A DNA stretch of 64,000 nt from Tepidisphaeraceae bacterium (lineage in GTDB: Bacteria; Planctomycetota; Phycisphaerae; Tepidisphaerales; Tepidisphaeraceae). Shown piece after piece: positions 53,133 to 62,429 of this stretch. Position 1 is the first letter of the stretch; the number at the start of each line of letters is the position of its first letter. A program made the position numbers and the translations under genes. The DNA lies in NCBI GenBank assembly GCA_035998445.1, contig DASYHQ010000045.1, positions 109,509 to 173,508 on the forward strand, read 5' to 3'. The notes beneath the pieces are model-generated. The model did no database searches. It worked only from the letters and a program-made list of their open reading frames with translations, and was not told the origin of the DNA.

Positions 53133-53984
53133 TCAAGCGGTCCGCGTTCGCTTGCGAACCATGGCGATCGCAGCGCCCAGGCCGAGGACCGCCATTGCGG
53201 TCGGCTCAGGAACGGCGGCGGCCGTGTAATCGATGGTCACCGTGGGGCCGGAACCCGTCTCCGAACTAGCGAAGACGCCGCCGCTGACGCCACCCCCGTT
53301 GGCGATCAACAGGAGGCCGGCCGCAGCGAGATTGGGATCGCTCATCCAGTTGGTGACGACGTTGTTGTTCAACGTCAAGCTGAACGTAGTGCCCGCCGCG
53401 TACGTGCCAGTGGTGCCGTTGAAGGTGTAGACCGTTGCGGCGTTGCCCTGGAACTGGTCGGCGGCGTAAAAGTTCACCAGCGGTCCCCCAGCGCTACTGC
53501 TGGCCCAAGCCGTGCCCGTGCCGCCCGGATTGCCTTCATAACCGGTACCGGCCGTGCGATTAGCAAGGTAGAGCGTGGCACCGGACGAGCTGAAGCTACC
53601 CTGGCCCCCACCGTTGCCCTGCTGCCATCCCGAGTTTGCGGCCGTCAGTTGGGCCAGCTTCAGGTTGGCATTGTTGAACGTCGCGGTGTTGCCCGTGGCC
53701 ACGGTGAAGTTCAGCGTCACCGAATTAATGGTAGCGCCGGTGAGCGCAGCCAGACCCGCCGTGTCAAAACGCTGCAGCGTGTTGTACTCGGCGTAGCTGT
53801 TGATCTGAAGGTCGTTGCGCGCGCCATAGTTGGCCGCGTTGAAGTAATCCTGGTTTGGCCGGCTAACGATTGTCACGTCCGCGTTGGAATTCAGCGTGAG
53901 AACCGCCGCGTGCGTGGCGCCGGTCGTCGTTGCGACCGAAAGCAGGCCGAACGTCGCGATATTGAACCATTTTCCGAGAAACAT
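53133..53984 (-). CDS. PEP-CTERM protein, DNRLRE-like (cassette C)
   Basis: The 283-residue product has a signal peptide (ending THA), a body starting VLTLNSNADVTIVSRPNQDY with LQRFDTAGLAALTGATINSV, which resembles the DNRLRE/CBM96 beta-sandwich, and a sorting tail VPEPTAMAVLGLGAAIAMVR with a basic end. Exosortase processing and surface display are expected. It lies between the pseudopilin and GH2 genes of cassette C, an order different from cassettes A and B, where PEP-CTERM comes first. Confidence 0.93.
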   Translation of the reverse strand: MFLGKWFNIATFGLLSVATTTGATHAAVLTLNSNADVTIVSRPNQDYFNAANYGARNDLQINSYAEYNTLQRFDTAGLAALTGATINSVTLNFTVATGNTATFNNANLKLAQLTAANSGWQQGNGGGQGSFSSSGATLYLANRTAGTGYEGNPGGTGTAWASSSAGGPLVNFYAADQFQGNAATVYTFNGTTGTYAAGTTFSLTLNNNVVTNWMSDPNLAAAGLLLIANGGGVSGGVFASSETGSGPTVTIDYTAAAVPEPTAMAVLGLGAAIAMVRKRTRTA

Positions 53985-54125
53985 TCATCCTCCGAGAGAC
54001 AAAAAAACTCATCAAGTGCCGCTGTACCAACAGCAGCGCCCCCTCAGGTCGGCCGGGTACGTCCGGCATCGTTTTCGGTCGATCTGCCCAGCGATCTCCG
54101 CGGGCGTAATCACAGTGCGCGTCAA

Positions 54126-55016
54126 TCAGTACTCCGACAGCGCGAACCGCGCGCTTTGCGGAGCCATCCAGCTATCGTTACCAACGCCGGTCCACTGATG
54201 AACGGTCCGGCCGTCGGGAAAGGTGGTCCGCGCATTGTTGATGGCGCCGTTCAGGTTCGGGTCCTTATCACGGCCCATGTAAAACGACTTCCGCAACACC
54301 GCGACGTGACCGTCCAGGAAGACCGTGGGCCGTCCATCGGCCCCGTGATAACCTTGCTCGGCCGGGTTGTTCGTGAAGGCGATGCGTGAGCAGAACTGGA
54401 TCGGCGTCTGCGTCTGGTACGGGCGGAAGAACGTCGATCGCCACGACGCGTAGAACGCGCTGGGATCGTTGTTCAGCGTCGAGCCGTTGTCGTAGATCAT
54501 CGACGTCGTCGAGTACCAGAAATGCCACGCGAGCCCGCTGTAGGCGTTGTTAGCAAACGCGCCGGGATTGGCGTCGGTCGCGTAGCCCCAACCGGGCGGA
54601 TTGATGAACAGCCCACTGGCCGATGGGCACAGCCAGATGCCGCCTGCGACGCGGGCATCGGTCGATTTGGCGCCCGTGATCGGCGCCAGCGCCTGCTCGA
54701 GATTGGGACCTGCGAACATCGGGTTGCGGTGCTGCTTGACGCCGTTGAAGATCCGGTCGTCGCGCACCAGCACGGGGAGGTTGTTGCGGTTGTTCTGCGC
54801 GTAGATGACGAACCCCATCCCGATCTGCCGCAGGTTGCTGGAGCAGGCGATAAGCTGCGCCGACCTGCGCGCCTTGTTCAGCGCCGGCAGCAGCATCGAG
54901 ATCAACAGGGCGATGATCCCGATGACTACCAGTAGTTCGACCAGCGTGAAGGCCGCCCTGCCACTGTTGTTGCCTGGAAGGGTTCGCATTGATCCGCGCG
55001 TGACCTTACCGATCAT
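54126..55016 (-). CDS. type II secretion-like pseudopilin (cassette C)
   Basis: The 296-residue product has a longer leader ([20 protein letters not shown]) before [20 protein letters not shown] and [19 protein letters not shown], again the same helix as in the other two cassettes. Here the residue before the cleavage site is alanine rather than glycine, which is tolerated by some prepilin peptidases. The soluble domain has the late [19 protein letters not shown] element (H-x9-DG-like spacing). The ATG at 55016 follows gtggagg. First gene of cassette C, 257 bases from the divergent XylR gene. Confidence 0.92.
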   Translation of the reverse strand: MIGKVTRGSMRTLPGNNSGRAAFTLVELLVVIGIIALLISMLLPALNKARRSAQLIACSSNLRQIGMGFVIYAQNNRNNLPVLVRDDRIFNGVKQHRNPMFAGPNLEQALAPITGAKSTDARVAGGIWLCPSASGLFINPPGWGYATDANPGAFANNAYSGLAWHFWYSTTSMIYDNGSTLNNDPSAFYASWRSTFFRPYQTQTPIQFCSRIAFTNNPAEQGYHGADGRPTVFLDGHVAVLRKSFYMGRDKDPNLNGAINNARTTFPDGRTVHQWTGVGNDSWMAPQSARFALSEY

Positions 55017-55233
55017 GACCGCCTCCACCCTGCAAAAGGTCGCTCGCCAGCAGACAATGCCGGCAGAAAACCGATCCTACGCAATCGCGTCGCAGATTTA
55101 GCCAACAAACTCCTCAACCGAGCTGATCAGGTCGTCGGCAAGCAGCATAGCGACTTGGTCCCGATTCTGATTTTTCGTTGAAATTCACGTATAAAGATAA
55201 TGCACCACGTTTGGTGGATCGCCCATATACCCC

Positions 55234-55262
55234 TGCGACATAATCGATACGTTTTTGCGACA
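55234..55262. promoter_or_regulatory. direct-repeat candidate operator before the cassette C XylR gene
   Basis: TGCGACA occurs twice (55234-55240 and 55256-55262), 22 bases apart, just upstream of the XylR start in the divergent promoter region. Two-turn spacing of direct half-sites fits AraC-family binding. Binding is inferred, not shown. Confidence 0.4.
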
Positions 55263-55273
55263 AAGCCAGCGCG

Positions 55274-56401
55274 ATGAGTAACCCGCCCCATATCGCCGTT
55301 GCCGTGGAGACACTGATCGGTCGGGAACTGCTGATCGGTTGTGCCGACTACGCGCACACGGCACGCTGGGGCAGCGTGTCGGTCATCCCATGGAGTTCAG
55401 CCCGCGAGGGCTTCGTGCCAAACAGGGGGTACGATGGCGCTGTCTTCATGATCTGGGACGCGGCACTGCTCAAGGTGGCACGCGGCTTGGGCTGCCCGAT
55501 CATCAACGTTTCCAACACCGCTCATGCCGCCGACGTCACCACGATTCAGACCGACGACCGCGCGATCGGGCGACTGGCGGCCGACCACCTGATCGAACGG
55601 GGCCTGCGCCAGTTCGGCGCGGTGAAGAGCGCCGACGATCAGCCCGGCGAACGCGTGGAAGGGTTTCTCGAACGCCTGGCCGAACTTGGGTTTCCCGTTG
55701 GTAACATGCCGCTCCTCAACGCCGCCGAACTGTGGCAACCGGCCGCCGTGCTCGGGCGATTGCGCGATCTGCCCAAGCCGATCGGCTTCTTCTGCTTCGA
55801 CGACGACTCAGCGCTCTGGCTCATTCGCGCCTGTGACCGCGCCGGCCTCAGCGTCCCCAATGCGGTTGCGGTCCTGGGATGTGACGACATCGACAGCATC
55901 GTCGCACAGGCGTCCCCGTCCCTCAGCAGCATCGCGTTACCGTGGCGCCAGATCGGCAATCTGGCGGCGGCGTCGCTTCACGCGTTGATCGACGGACGGC
56001 CGGTGGCGCCACTGACGCGCGTGCCGCCGTCGAGCGTCATGCGCCGGGGGTCGACGCAGATCAACGTGGTCGACGATCCGGAGGTCACCCACGCGCTGCA
56101 GGTGATGCGCACCGCCGAGGGCATGCGCATGACCGTCGGCGAACTGGCCGACGGGCTATCGATGACTCGCCGCACGCTCGAGCGCCGTTTTCGTGACCTC
56201 GTCGGGACCTCCCCGGCGAGCGAGCAGCGCCGCCTGCGCATCGAGCGCGCGTGCGTGCTCCTGACCGAGGGCGACCTGCCAATCCATGCAATCGCTCGCG
56301 AGTTGGGCTTCGCGTACGCCAACCACTTCAGCACCGCCTTCATCGCGACGATGAGGATCTCCCCTACCGCCTATCGTGCCGCGCGGTCGCGACGGCCCTG
56401 A
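55274..56401 (+). CDS. XylR-type AraC-family regulator (cassette C)
   Basis: The 375-residue product again joins a LacI-type effector domain (HIAVAVETLIGRELLIGCAD at the start, then IGFFCFDDDSALWLIRACD and VAVLGCDDIDSIV) to a C-terminal AraC DNA-binding domain (DGLSMTRRTLERRFRDLVG and IARELGFAYANHFSTAFIA). It is divergent from cassette C and is the likely sugar-responsive activator of the pseudopilin, PEP-CTERM and GH2 genes. It shares architecture, but little sequence, with the cassette A regulator. Confidence 0.94.
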   Translation: MSNPPHIAVAVETLIGRELLIGCADYAHTARWGSVSVIPWSSAREGFVPNRGYDGAVFMIWDAALLKVARGLGCPIINVSNTAHAADVTTIQTDDRAIGRLAADHLIERGLRQFGAVKSADDQPGERVEGFLERLAELGFPVGNMPLLNAAELWQPAAVLGRLRDLPKPIGFFCFDDDSALWLIRACDRAGLSVPNAVAVLGCDDIDSIVAQASPSLSSIALPWRQIGNLAAASLHALIDGRPVAPLTRVPPSSVMRRGSTQINVVDDPEVTHALQVMRTAEGMRMTVGELADGLSMTRRTLERRFRDLVGTSPASEQRRLRIERACVLLTEGDLPIHAIARELGFAYANHFSTAFIATMRISPTAYRAARSRRP

Positions 56402-56497
56402 TGCAGCGTTTGTGCAGCGGCACGCCGTTTCAGTTACGGGTATAGTACATCGAGTGTGACCGCCGATCGCATTTCGCCCGCATCTAAGGGAGCCTGC

Positions 56498-57589
56498 ATG
56501 ATTGAGCTTGATACTGACTTCCCCGGGGGAAACATCACGGTCGAATCCTTGGATGGCGAGGCGGTGCGGCTGCAGCAGGACCTGCGCTCCACCACGGAGT
56601 GGTGGTTCCACTGGCACTTTCGCATCCGCGGCGCCGCCGGACGGACCGTGCGCTTCACCTTCACGAACGGCGACGTCTTCACGGCCGACGGACCGTGCTA
56701 CAGCGTGGACGGCGCGAACTGGCGGTGGCTCGGACGCGAGGTCGTCGAGGACAACGGGTTCACCTTCACGTTCCCCGACGACGTGAACGAGGCGTTCTTC
56801 GCGATGGGCGTCCCGTACGTGCAGAGCCACCTGCGGTCGTTCCTCGCCGGCCGCCCGGCGATCGAGCAGTCGGTGCTCACGCGCACCGAAGCCGGCCGCG
56901 ATGCGGAGCTATTGCGGCTACGCTCAAGGACGGGCCAGCACGTCGTCCTGCTGACGGCGCGGACGCACGCGTGCGAATCGATGGCGAGCTACGTGCTGGA
57001 AGGCATCCTCGACTTCTGGCTTGCCGACGGTTCGCCCGAGGCGGCCCGCCTGCGAGAGGCGGTGGACGTGCTGGCGATCCCGTTCGTCGACAAGGACGGC
57101 GTGGAGGCCGGAGACCAGGGCAAGTTGCGCGCGCCGCACGACCACAACCGCGACTATATCGATGAGCCACTGTACGCAACAACGCGGGCGGTGATCGCCG
57201 TGGTCGCCCGGGAACGCGACCGTCTGCGCGTGGGCCTCGACCTGCATTGCCCGTGGATCCGCGGCGAGCGGAACGAGGATTTCTACGTCGTCGGCCCGCC
57301 ACCACCGTGGGACGCGGCCGCGCTCGAACTGGCCCAGGTCATCGAGCGATCGCGCCGCGGTGAGGTGCCGCTGTGGGCGGCGGCGTACCTTCCCTTCGGT
57401 GTCGAGTGGAACAACAACGCGCAAGCGCGCACCCTCTCCCGGCACATCTGCGTGACAGCACCGGCCTGCCAGGCGGCGGTGTCCGTCGAGATCCCCTACT
57501 CCCGTGCCACCGGCGTGCAGATGACGCCCGGCCGCGCCCGCGCCCTCGGCGCCGATCTTGCCCGCGCGATGGGCCGGTTCATCCAATAG
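56498..57589 (+). CDS. M14-type zinc carboxypeptidase-like protein
   Basis: The 363-residue product has a beta-rich N-terminal domain (about residues 1-115), as in many cytosolic-carboxypeptidase-type M14 enzymes, followed by an M14 zinc site: H157 and E160 in ARTHACE, H250 in DLHCPW and the likely catalytic E331 in VSVEIPYSRATG. M14 enzymes remove C-terminal residues from peptides or hydrolyse related amides. There is no signal peptide. The ATG at 56498 follows agggag; an in-frame GTG at 56456 is possible. It follows the XylR gene by 96 bases and is not obviously part of a sugar pathway. Confidence 0.85.
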   Translation: MIELDTDFPGGNITVESLDGEAVRLQQDLRSTTEWWFHWHFRIRGAAGRTVRFTFTNGDVFTADGPCYSVDGANWRWLGREVVEDNGFTFTFPDDVNEAFFAMGVPYVQSHLRSFLAGRPAIEQSVLTRTEAGRDAELLRLRSRTGQHVVLLTARTHACESMASYVLEGILDFWLADGSPEAARLREAVDVLAIPFVDKDGVEAGDQGKLRAPHDHNRDYIDEPLYATTRAVIAVVARERDRLRVGLDLHCPWIRGERNEDFYVVGPPPPWDAAALELAQVIERSRRGEVPLWAAAYLPFGVEWNNNAQARTLSRHICVTAPACQAAVSVEIPYSRATGVQMTPGRARALGADLARAMGRFIQ

Positions 57590-57649
57590 CGGTGGGCCCG
57601 GCGCGTTCAAGATCTAGGACATCGATCCGCTCCTCCGCCTTCTCTGCTT

Positions 57650-59110
57650 CTACATGTCGATCTGGACGTTCTGGGAAACGAGCTGCCCGAACCGCTTGTG
57701 GATCGCCAGCGCCGGATCGAGCGGCACCTCGACTGGCCGCACATCGGCGGGGATGCTGATCGTCGGCGCGGAGCGAATCGAGCGGCCGGCAAATTGCGGC
57801 AACCACGACCGCTGGGCCTCGAGCATTTCGCTGGCCATGTCGCGGATCTCCTTCAACGTACAGACGGCGGCCGTCAGCGGGTCGAGCGCCAGCGCGTGGA
57901 CGATGTGCTCCGGGTCACCACTCAGCGCCGCCTCCGCGATCAGCTGCTGCACGAGCACGTTCGTCGTGCAGGCCGCGGCGCACTGCGGCGGGAGCTTGCC
58001 GACGCGCGTCGGCCGCAGGCCGGTGTCGTCGGCATAGGTGGGCACCTCCACGCAGCTGTCCGCCGGCAGGTTGTCGATGTAGTCCCCACCACTGCCCCCG
58101 CCGTTGTAGACGTTGCCCATGAACCGGAATGGCTTCCCGGTGACCACCGCTTCCAGAATCCAACTGCAGTACTCGGAGCTACGGCCCTCGATCGCGGTCG
58201 TCTCGAACTGCAACGGGTCGACTTTCGCGTACTTTTCGGCCATCGTCTTGCCCCACTTGTAGTACGCGCCGCTCTCGCCGCCGAATGCTGGCTCGTCGCA
58301 GTAGAGCCCCAGCGCCTCGGCGCTCTTGCGGAACCACGGCACGTACTCAGACAGGTGCCCTGTGCTCTCGGTCATGAAGTAGCCGAAGTGACGGAAGACC
58401 TCACCGCGAACCTTCTCGTTCTTGTAGTACTCCGGCCGCTCGAATTTCTCGCGCAGCTCGGGATACAAATCACGCCCCTGATGTTCGAGGCGCAGGAACC
58501 AGTCCATGTGGTTGATGCCGCCGCAGGTGTAGGTGATCTCGCTCTTGTCGGCGATGCCGCAATAGCCGGCGAACAGGTCGAGCGTCGTCTGCACGCCGTG
58601 GCACAAGCCGACGAACGGCACCTGCGTCGACCGCCCCAGCGCCAGGCAGTTGGCGGCCATCGGGTTGGCGTACTGCAGCATGATTGCGCCGGGACGGGCC
58701 ACCTCGGCCATGTCTTTGGCGATGTCGACGAGCACGGGAATATGCCGCAGCCCGCGAAACGCGCCGCCCGGCCCTAGCGTGTCGCCGATGCATTGGTCGA
58801 CGCCGTAGCGCAGCGGCACCTCGTAGTCGACGCCGAAGGCCTCGAAGCCGCCGACCTGAATCATCACGACGACGAAGTCAGCATCTTTGATCGCCTCGCG
58901 TCGGTTGGTCGTGGCCGACACGGTCGCGGGCAGGCGGTTGTCCTTGATCATCCGGCCGACGAACGCCTCCATCCGCCGCAGCTTCGTCTCCGTCGGGCTC
59001 ATCAACGCGAACTGGCTGTCGTGCAGCCCGGGCGTCGCGAGGATGTCGCTCACCAGCGTCTTGCAGAACACCACCGAACCGGCACCGATCATCGCGATCT
59101 TCTTCGACAT
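57650..59110 (-). CDS. GH4-family alpha-glycosidase (MelA-like)
   Basis: The 486-residue product is a full-length GH4 enzyme. It starts with the NAD-binding MSKKIAMIGAGSVVFCKTLV, and has the metal ligands C170 (GLCHGV) and H201 (GGINHMDW) at the positions known from GH4 alpha-glucosidases and alpha-galactosidases. GH4 enzymes use NAD+ and Mn2+ to cleave glycosides by a redox elimination mechanism. Alpha-galactosidase or alpha-glucosidase activity is most likely. The ATG follows ggagaaatctc. It is the last gene of a three-gene operon, 30 bases after the FG-GAP gene. Confidence 0.94.
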   Translation of the reverse strand: MSKKIAMIGAGSVVFCKTLVSDILATPGLHDSQFALMSPTETKLRRMEAFVGRMIKDNRLPATVSATTNRREAIKDADFVVVMIQVGGFEAFGVDYEVPLRYGVDQCIGDTLGPGGAFRGLRHIPVLVDIAKDMAEVARPGAIMLQYANPMAANCLALGRSTQVPFVGLCHGVQTTLDLFAGYCGIADKSEITYTCGGINHMDWFLRLEHQGRDLYPELREKFERPEYYKNEKVRGEVFRHFGYFMTESTGHLSEYVPWFRKSAEALGLYCDEPAFGGESGAYYKWGKTMAEKYAKVDPLQFETTAIEGRSSEYCSWILEAVVTGKPFRFMGNVYNGGGSGGDYIDNLPADSCVEVPTYADDTGLRPTRVGKLPPQCAAACTTNVLVQQLIAEAALSGDPEHIVHALALDPLTAAVCTLKEIRDMASEMLEAQRSWLPQFAGRSIRSAPTISIPADVRPVEVPLDPALAIHKRFGQLVSQNVQIDM

Positions 59111-59140
59111 GAGATTTCTCCGCTTGTTCGATCAGAGGGA

Positions 59141-60220
59141 TCAGACGCCCTCGTTGTACAACACGTGCAGACCCTCTTTGCCCGGCGCGACGACGTCGAG
59201 CCGGCCGGTGCCGCGAAGGTCGGCCATCGCGAACTGGATGCCGCAGCCGCATCCGAAGCCCGGCGGGCCGTGGCTAATGACCTGCTTGGCAAAGCCGCTA
59301 CCGGTCCACTTGAAGTAGTAGACGCCAATGTCATCGTACTCGCCGGGGTCGTGCCCGCAGTGGGCAAGGTAGCGCTTGCCCGTGACAAGCTCGGGCAAAC
59401 CGTCGTCGTCGATGTCGGCCCAGTGCAGGTCGTGGTACTGGCTGTTGAACGGGTCGATCGGTTGCTTGTCCCACTTCCCGGCGGGCGTTCGTTTCCACCA
59501 GCTCAGGCCGTAGCTGTGAGAGTTGCCGACGATCAGCTCGGCTTGTCCGTCGCCATCGACGTCGGCGACGATGACCGGAATGCTGGCGTCGCGGCCGATG
59601 TCGGGTCCAGGTGTGAGTTCCCACACGTCCCCCAGCGGCCGGCCGGTCTGCTTCAGAATGCCCTTCGGCGTGACGAACTCCGGCCGGCCGTCGCCATCGA
59701 CGTCGCCAAACCCCAATCCGTGGCCAAGGCCCGATGGGTAGAGCACGTGCTTCGCGAACTTGCCAGGCCCGACGAGCTTGTACGCGCACAGCGGGTGGCC
59801 TGGCGTGTTCGGGACGATCTCCAGTTGGCCGTCACCATCGACGTCCCAGGCCCGCGTCGTCTCGACGTTTCCAATGCCATCGGCGATTACGTGCTCGGCC
59901 CATGGCTTCATCTCCCAGCCGAACGTGTGGTTGCCGGGGTTCTGTCGCCAGCGGAGGTTGTTGCCCCACCAGCCGCCGGTGACGAAGTCCAGCCGTCCGT
60001 CGCCGGCGATGTCCATCGGGATGACGCTGAACTCGTCGTAGTAGTCGCGGTAGCGCCGCAGATCGTCGGCGATGATGAACTTCTCGCGAAAGTCCGGGCC
60101 CTTGTACCAGAACCCGCCCGTGACGATGTCCGGCACACCGTCGCCATCGACGTCAAACACGGCCACGGCCTCGAATGCCTCGGCGGAAATTAGCTGTTTG
60201 GTCCACTTCACTGTAGGCAT
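59141..60220 (-). CDS. FG-GAP/VCBS beta-propeller protein
   Basis: The 359-residue product is made of about seven FG-GAP/VCBS blades, each with a calcium-site-like loop: DVDGDGVPDIVTGG, DIAGDGRLDFVTGG, DVDGDGQLEIV, DVDGDGRPEFV, DVDGDGQAELIVG, DIDDDGLPELVTG and DLRGTGRLDVVAPG. It has no signal peptide. A seven-bladed propeller of this kind also forms part of aldos-2-ulose dehydratase-type sugar enzymes, so a role in sugar breakdown is possible beside the GH4 and Gfo/Idh genes. The ATG at 60220 is preceded by gtgag; a GTG at 60232 that overlaps the upstream stop is the alternative. Confidence 0.85.
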   Translation of the reverse strand: MPTVKWTKQLISAEAFEAVAVFDVDGDGVPDIVTGGFWYKGPDFREKFIIADDLRRYRDYYDEFSVIPMDIAGDGRLDFVTGGWWGNNLRWRQNPGNHTFGWEMKPWAEHVIADGIGNVETTRAWDVDGDGQLEIVPNTPGHPLCAYKLVGPGKFAKHVLYPSGLGHGLGFGDVDGDGRPEFVTPKGILKQTGRPLGDVWELTPGPDIGRDASIPVIVADVDGDGQAELIVGNSHSYGLSWWKRTPAGKWDKQPIDPFNSQYHDLHWADIDDDGLPELVTGKRYLAHCGHDPGEYDDIGVYYFKWTGSGFAKQVISHGPPGFGCGCGIQFAMADLRGTGRLDVVAPGKEGLHVLYNEGV

Positions 60221-60228
60221 AAGTATGC

Positions 60229-61329
60229 TCACTTGGGCTGCTGCGCCACGAATTCTCGGTAGATGTCCTCGAACAGCCGCACGTCGTGCAGCGTGTCCTG
60301 GGCACTCGACGGGAACGGTTCGCCGCTGCGCACGCATCGCAGGAAGGCTGCGGCCTCCTCGCGGTAGCTCCACTGCGGGTCTGCGAACTCCTTGACCAAC
60401 TGCGGTGCCTGACCCGGCTTGGCCGGCCGATACAGTTCGACCGTCGCCGGCACGTTCTTCTGCATGAGCGGCGGCGCCTCGGTCCGCAGCCAACCGTTCT
60501 TGAAGTAGATCTGAGTGTGCTCTTCCCACCCGTGATAGCCGGTGTAGGCGCTCTCGACCGTGCAGCGGGTGCCGTTGATCTCAAGCACCACGACGCCGGT
60601 CATCCCATCCGTATCGAGCTGCACAGTTTTGACCACCGGTGCGGAACTCTCGCCCGGCTTGGAGAGGAAGAACCGCAGCAAGTTGACGTTATGCGTCCAC
60701 TGCTGCAGGTAACCAAGGTAGCTGTTGTGCCACTCGCTCGGCAGCCATTCAGGGCACTCGGCGGGCGCGGGCGGCGGCGTTTCGGGCGATCGGTCCATCA
60801 CCACGTTCGGGTCGGCCGCGTACGTCCAGTTGCCGCCGAAGCCATGATTGCGAGCGAACAGGATCGGTCCCGCCTCGCCGCTGGCGCGCCACGCGTCCAG
60901 GTGCCGCTTGAGCAACAGGTTGCCCGGGTCGTACCGCTTCATGTACGCCACGAACACGCGGGCGTCCGGCTTCTGCGCCGCGACGATGCGTTCGGCCCGC
61001 GCGGCGTTGACGGCCATCGGCTTCTCCATGAAAACGTGCTTGCCCGCCCGCACCAGTTCCTCGGCGATCTTCCCCTGCAGCGCGTACGGCGCACTGACGC
61101 CGACCGCCTCGATGTCCGCGTCGATCGCGATCTCCTCGTGGCTGCGGTACAGCTTGCGGATGCCGAAGCGGTCGGCCACGCGCTTGCCGAGGTCCTGCCG
61201 CACCTCGGCAAGGCCGACGAACTCGCAGTCCTTCAGACTTCGAAAGTTGGGGATGTGGATCGTTTGCGCGACGAAGCCGCAGCCGACGTACGCGAATCGC
61301 ACGGGCCGTGATGGATTGGTGTCTGCCAT
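60229..61329 (-). CDS. Gfo/Idh/MocA-family oxidoreductase
   Basis: The 366-residue product has an N-terminal Rossmann fold (VRFAYVGCGFVAQTIHIPNF), the family EKP motif in KHVFMEKPMAVN and a second domain with the long GYLQQWTHNVNLLRFFL segment. These NAD(P)-dependent enzymes oxidise or reduce sugars and their derivatives. It leads the operon with the FG-GAP and GH4 genes, whose products may feed it. The start could be 61329 or 61341; the latter has a better purine-rich upstream site (gtggggtg). It is divergent from the AraC gene. Confidence 0.92.
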   Translation of the reverse strand: MADTNPSRPVRFAYVGCGFVAQTIHIPNFRSLKDCEFVGLAEVRQDLGKRVADRFGIRKLYRSHEEIAIDADIEAVGVSAPYALQGKIAEELVRAGKHVFMEKPMAVNAARAERIVAAQKPDARVFVAYMKRYDPGNLLLKRHLDAWRASGEAGPILFARNHGFGGNWTYAADPNVVMDRSPETPPPAPAECPEWLPSEWHNSYLGYLQQWTHNVNLLRFFLSKPGESSAPVVKTVQLDTDGMTGVVVLEINGTRCTVESAYTGYHGWEEHTQIYFKNGWLRTEAPPLMQKNVPATVELYRPAKPGQAPQLVKEFADPQWSYREEAAAFLRCVRSGEPFPSSAQDTLHDVRLFEDIYREFVAQQPK

Positions 61330-61408
61330 GGTCTTCAACATGCCACACCCCACGGTGACGTCCATGTCGAAGGTTGCTTTGCTTTTGGCATTTCGTGCGG
61401 TAGCTTCG

Positions 61409-62188
61409 ATGCACATGGTGCGGCTGCTCGCGGCGTCTCAGCTCGTTTTCCTGCCCGATTGGACGATGGGACGTCACGTGCACGAGCGTTTTCATGAGCT
61501 GATCGTGCTCACCAGTGGGGCAGTTGAGGCCCGCGTGGAGCCCATGGCGGATGACGGCGCCGGCCGCGCCGCGCAGACGGTGACCGCCCGGGCCGGTGAG
61601 TCCCTGCTGTACGCCCGTCGGGCGTCGCATGCCGAGCGGTCGGTCGACCACCGACCGGTCAACATGGTCTGCATCTCGTTCGAGGCCGACGACGACGCGT
61701 TCGCGGCCGACGGGCCCGGCCCCGTGTGGTCGGCGGACGCCGCTGGGCGCGTCGCGGTGCTGGCCAGATGGATGACGGAACTGACACCGGCGGCGTGCGA
61801 CGCCGACCAGCGGACGCTCGACGCGCTGCTGACGGCCCTGCTGGCCGAGCGGTCGGCCCGGGCCCGGGAGGAGGACCAGCTCGTGCAACTTGTCCGCCAA
61901 CACGTCCGCGACCACCTGGCTGAGCGCATCTCGCTTGGCGACCTTGCCGACGCCGCCTGTTTGTCGCGATTTCATTTCGCCCGCCGGTTCCGGGTGGCGG
62001 CGGGCATGTCGCCAATGGCGTTCGTGCGCAGCCAGCGTGTCGACGCCGCCCGCGCACTACTGATGACGCGCAGCGTGCCACTGCGGGCCGTCGCCCGCAC
62101 GGTTGGCCTCGGTAACGAGTTTCACCTGTCGCGCGTCTACAAGCGCGTCACCGGCCAGACGCCTCGCCGCAATACGCCGGGCGGCTGA
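61409..62188 (+). CDS. AraC-family regulator with cupin-type sensor
   Basis: The 259-residue product has an N-terminal cupin-like arabinose-binding domain (HVHERFHELIVLTSGAVEAR) and a C-terminal AraC DNA-binding domain (LADAACLSRFHFARRFRVAA and VARTVGLGNEFHLSRVYKRV). It is divergent from the Gfo/Idh, FG-GAP and GH4 operon (79 bases between starts) and most likely controls it in response to a sugar. I chose the ATG at 61409; a second ATG lies at 61415. The frame is open far upstream, but that overlaps the Gfo/Idh gene. Confidence 0.92.
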   Translation: MHMVRLLAASQLVFLPDWTMGRHVHERFHELIVLTSGAVEARVEPMADDGAGRAAQTVTARAGESLLYARRASHAERSVDHRPVNMVCISFEADDDAFAADGPGPVWSADAAGRVAVLARWMTELTPAACDADQRTLDALLTALLAERSARAREEDQLVQLVRQHVRDHLAERISLGDLADAACLSRFHFARRFRVAAGMSPMAFVRSQRVDAARALLMTRSVPLRAVARTVGLGNEFHLSRVYKRVTGQTPRRNTPGG

Positions 62189-62215
62189 CGACTTATCTCC
62201 TGAAAATTCTTCTGC

Positions 62216-62245
62216 CCCACTCCCCGTGCGCGGGGCAAGGGTGGG
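62216..62245 (+). terminator. hairpin after the AraC gene
   Basis: CCCAC / GTGGG (outer) and CCCCG tgcg CGGGG (inner) form a two-part stem 28 bases after the AraC stop. It is GC-rich, without a T-run, so it may act as a Rho-type or stabilising element. Confidence 0.35.
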
Positions 62246-62429
62246 AAGCAATTCGGCCCAGTTCAAGCACCTGAGGCTCACCGCGATCAAGAAGCTTGAT
62301 GATGGTGGAAGGCAACGTTGCTTGCAGGCGCGTGTACAGAGTTTGTGTGCGGCCGCAGCATCTCCTACATCGAATGCGATCGACCTGCGTCCTGATCGGC
62401 GTGTTCCGTTTACTTGAGGACATTGAACC

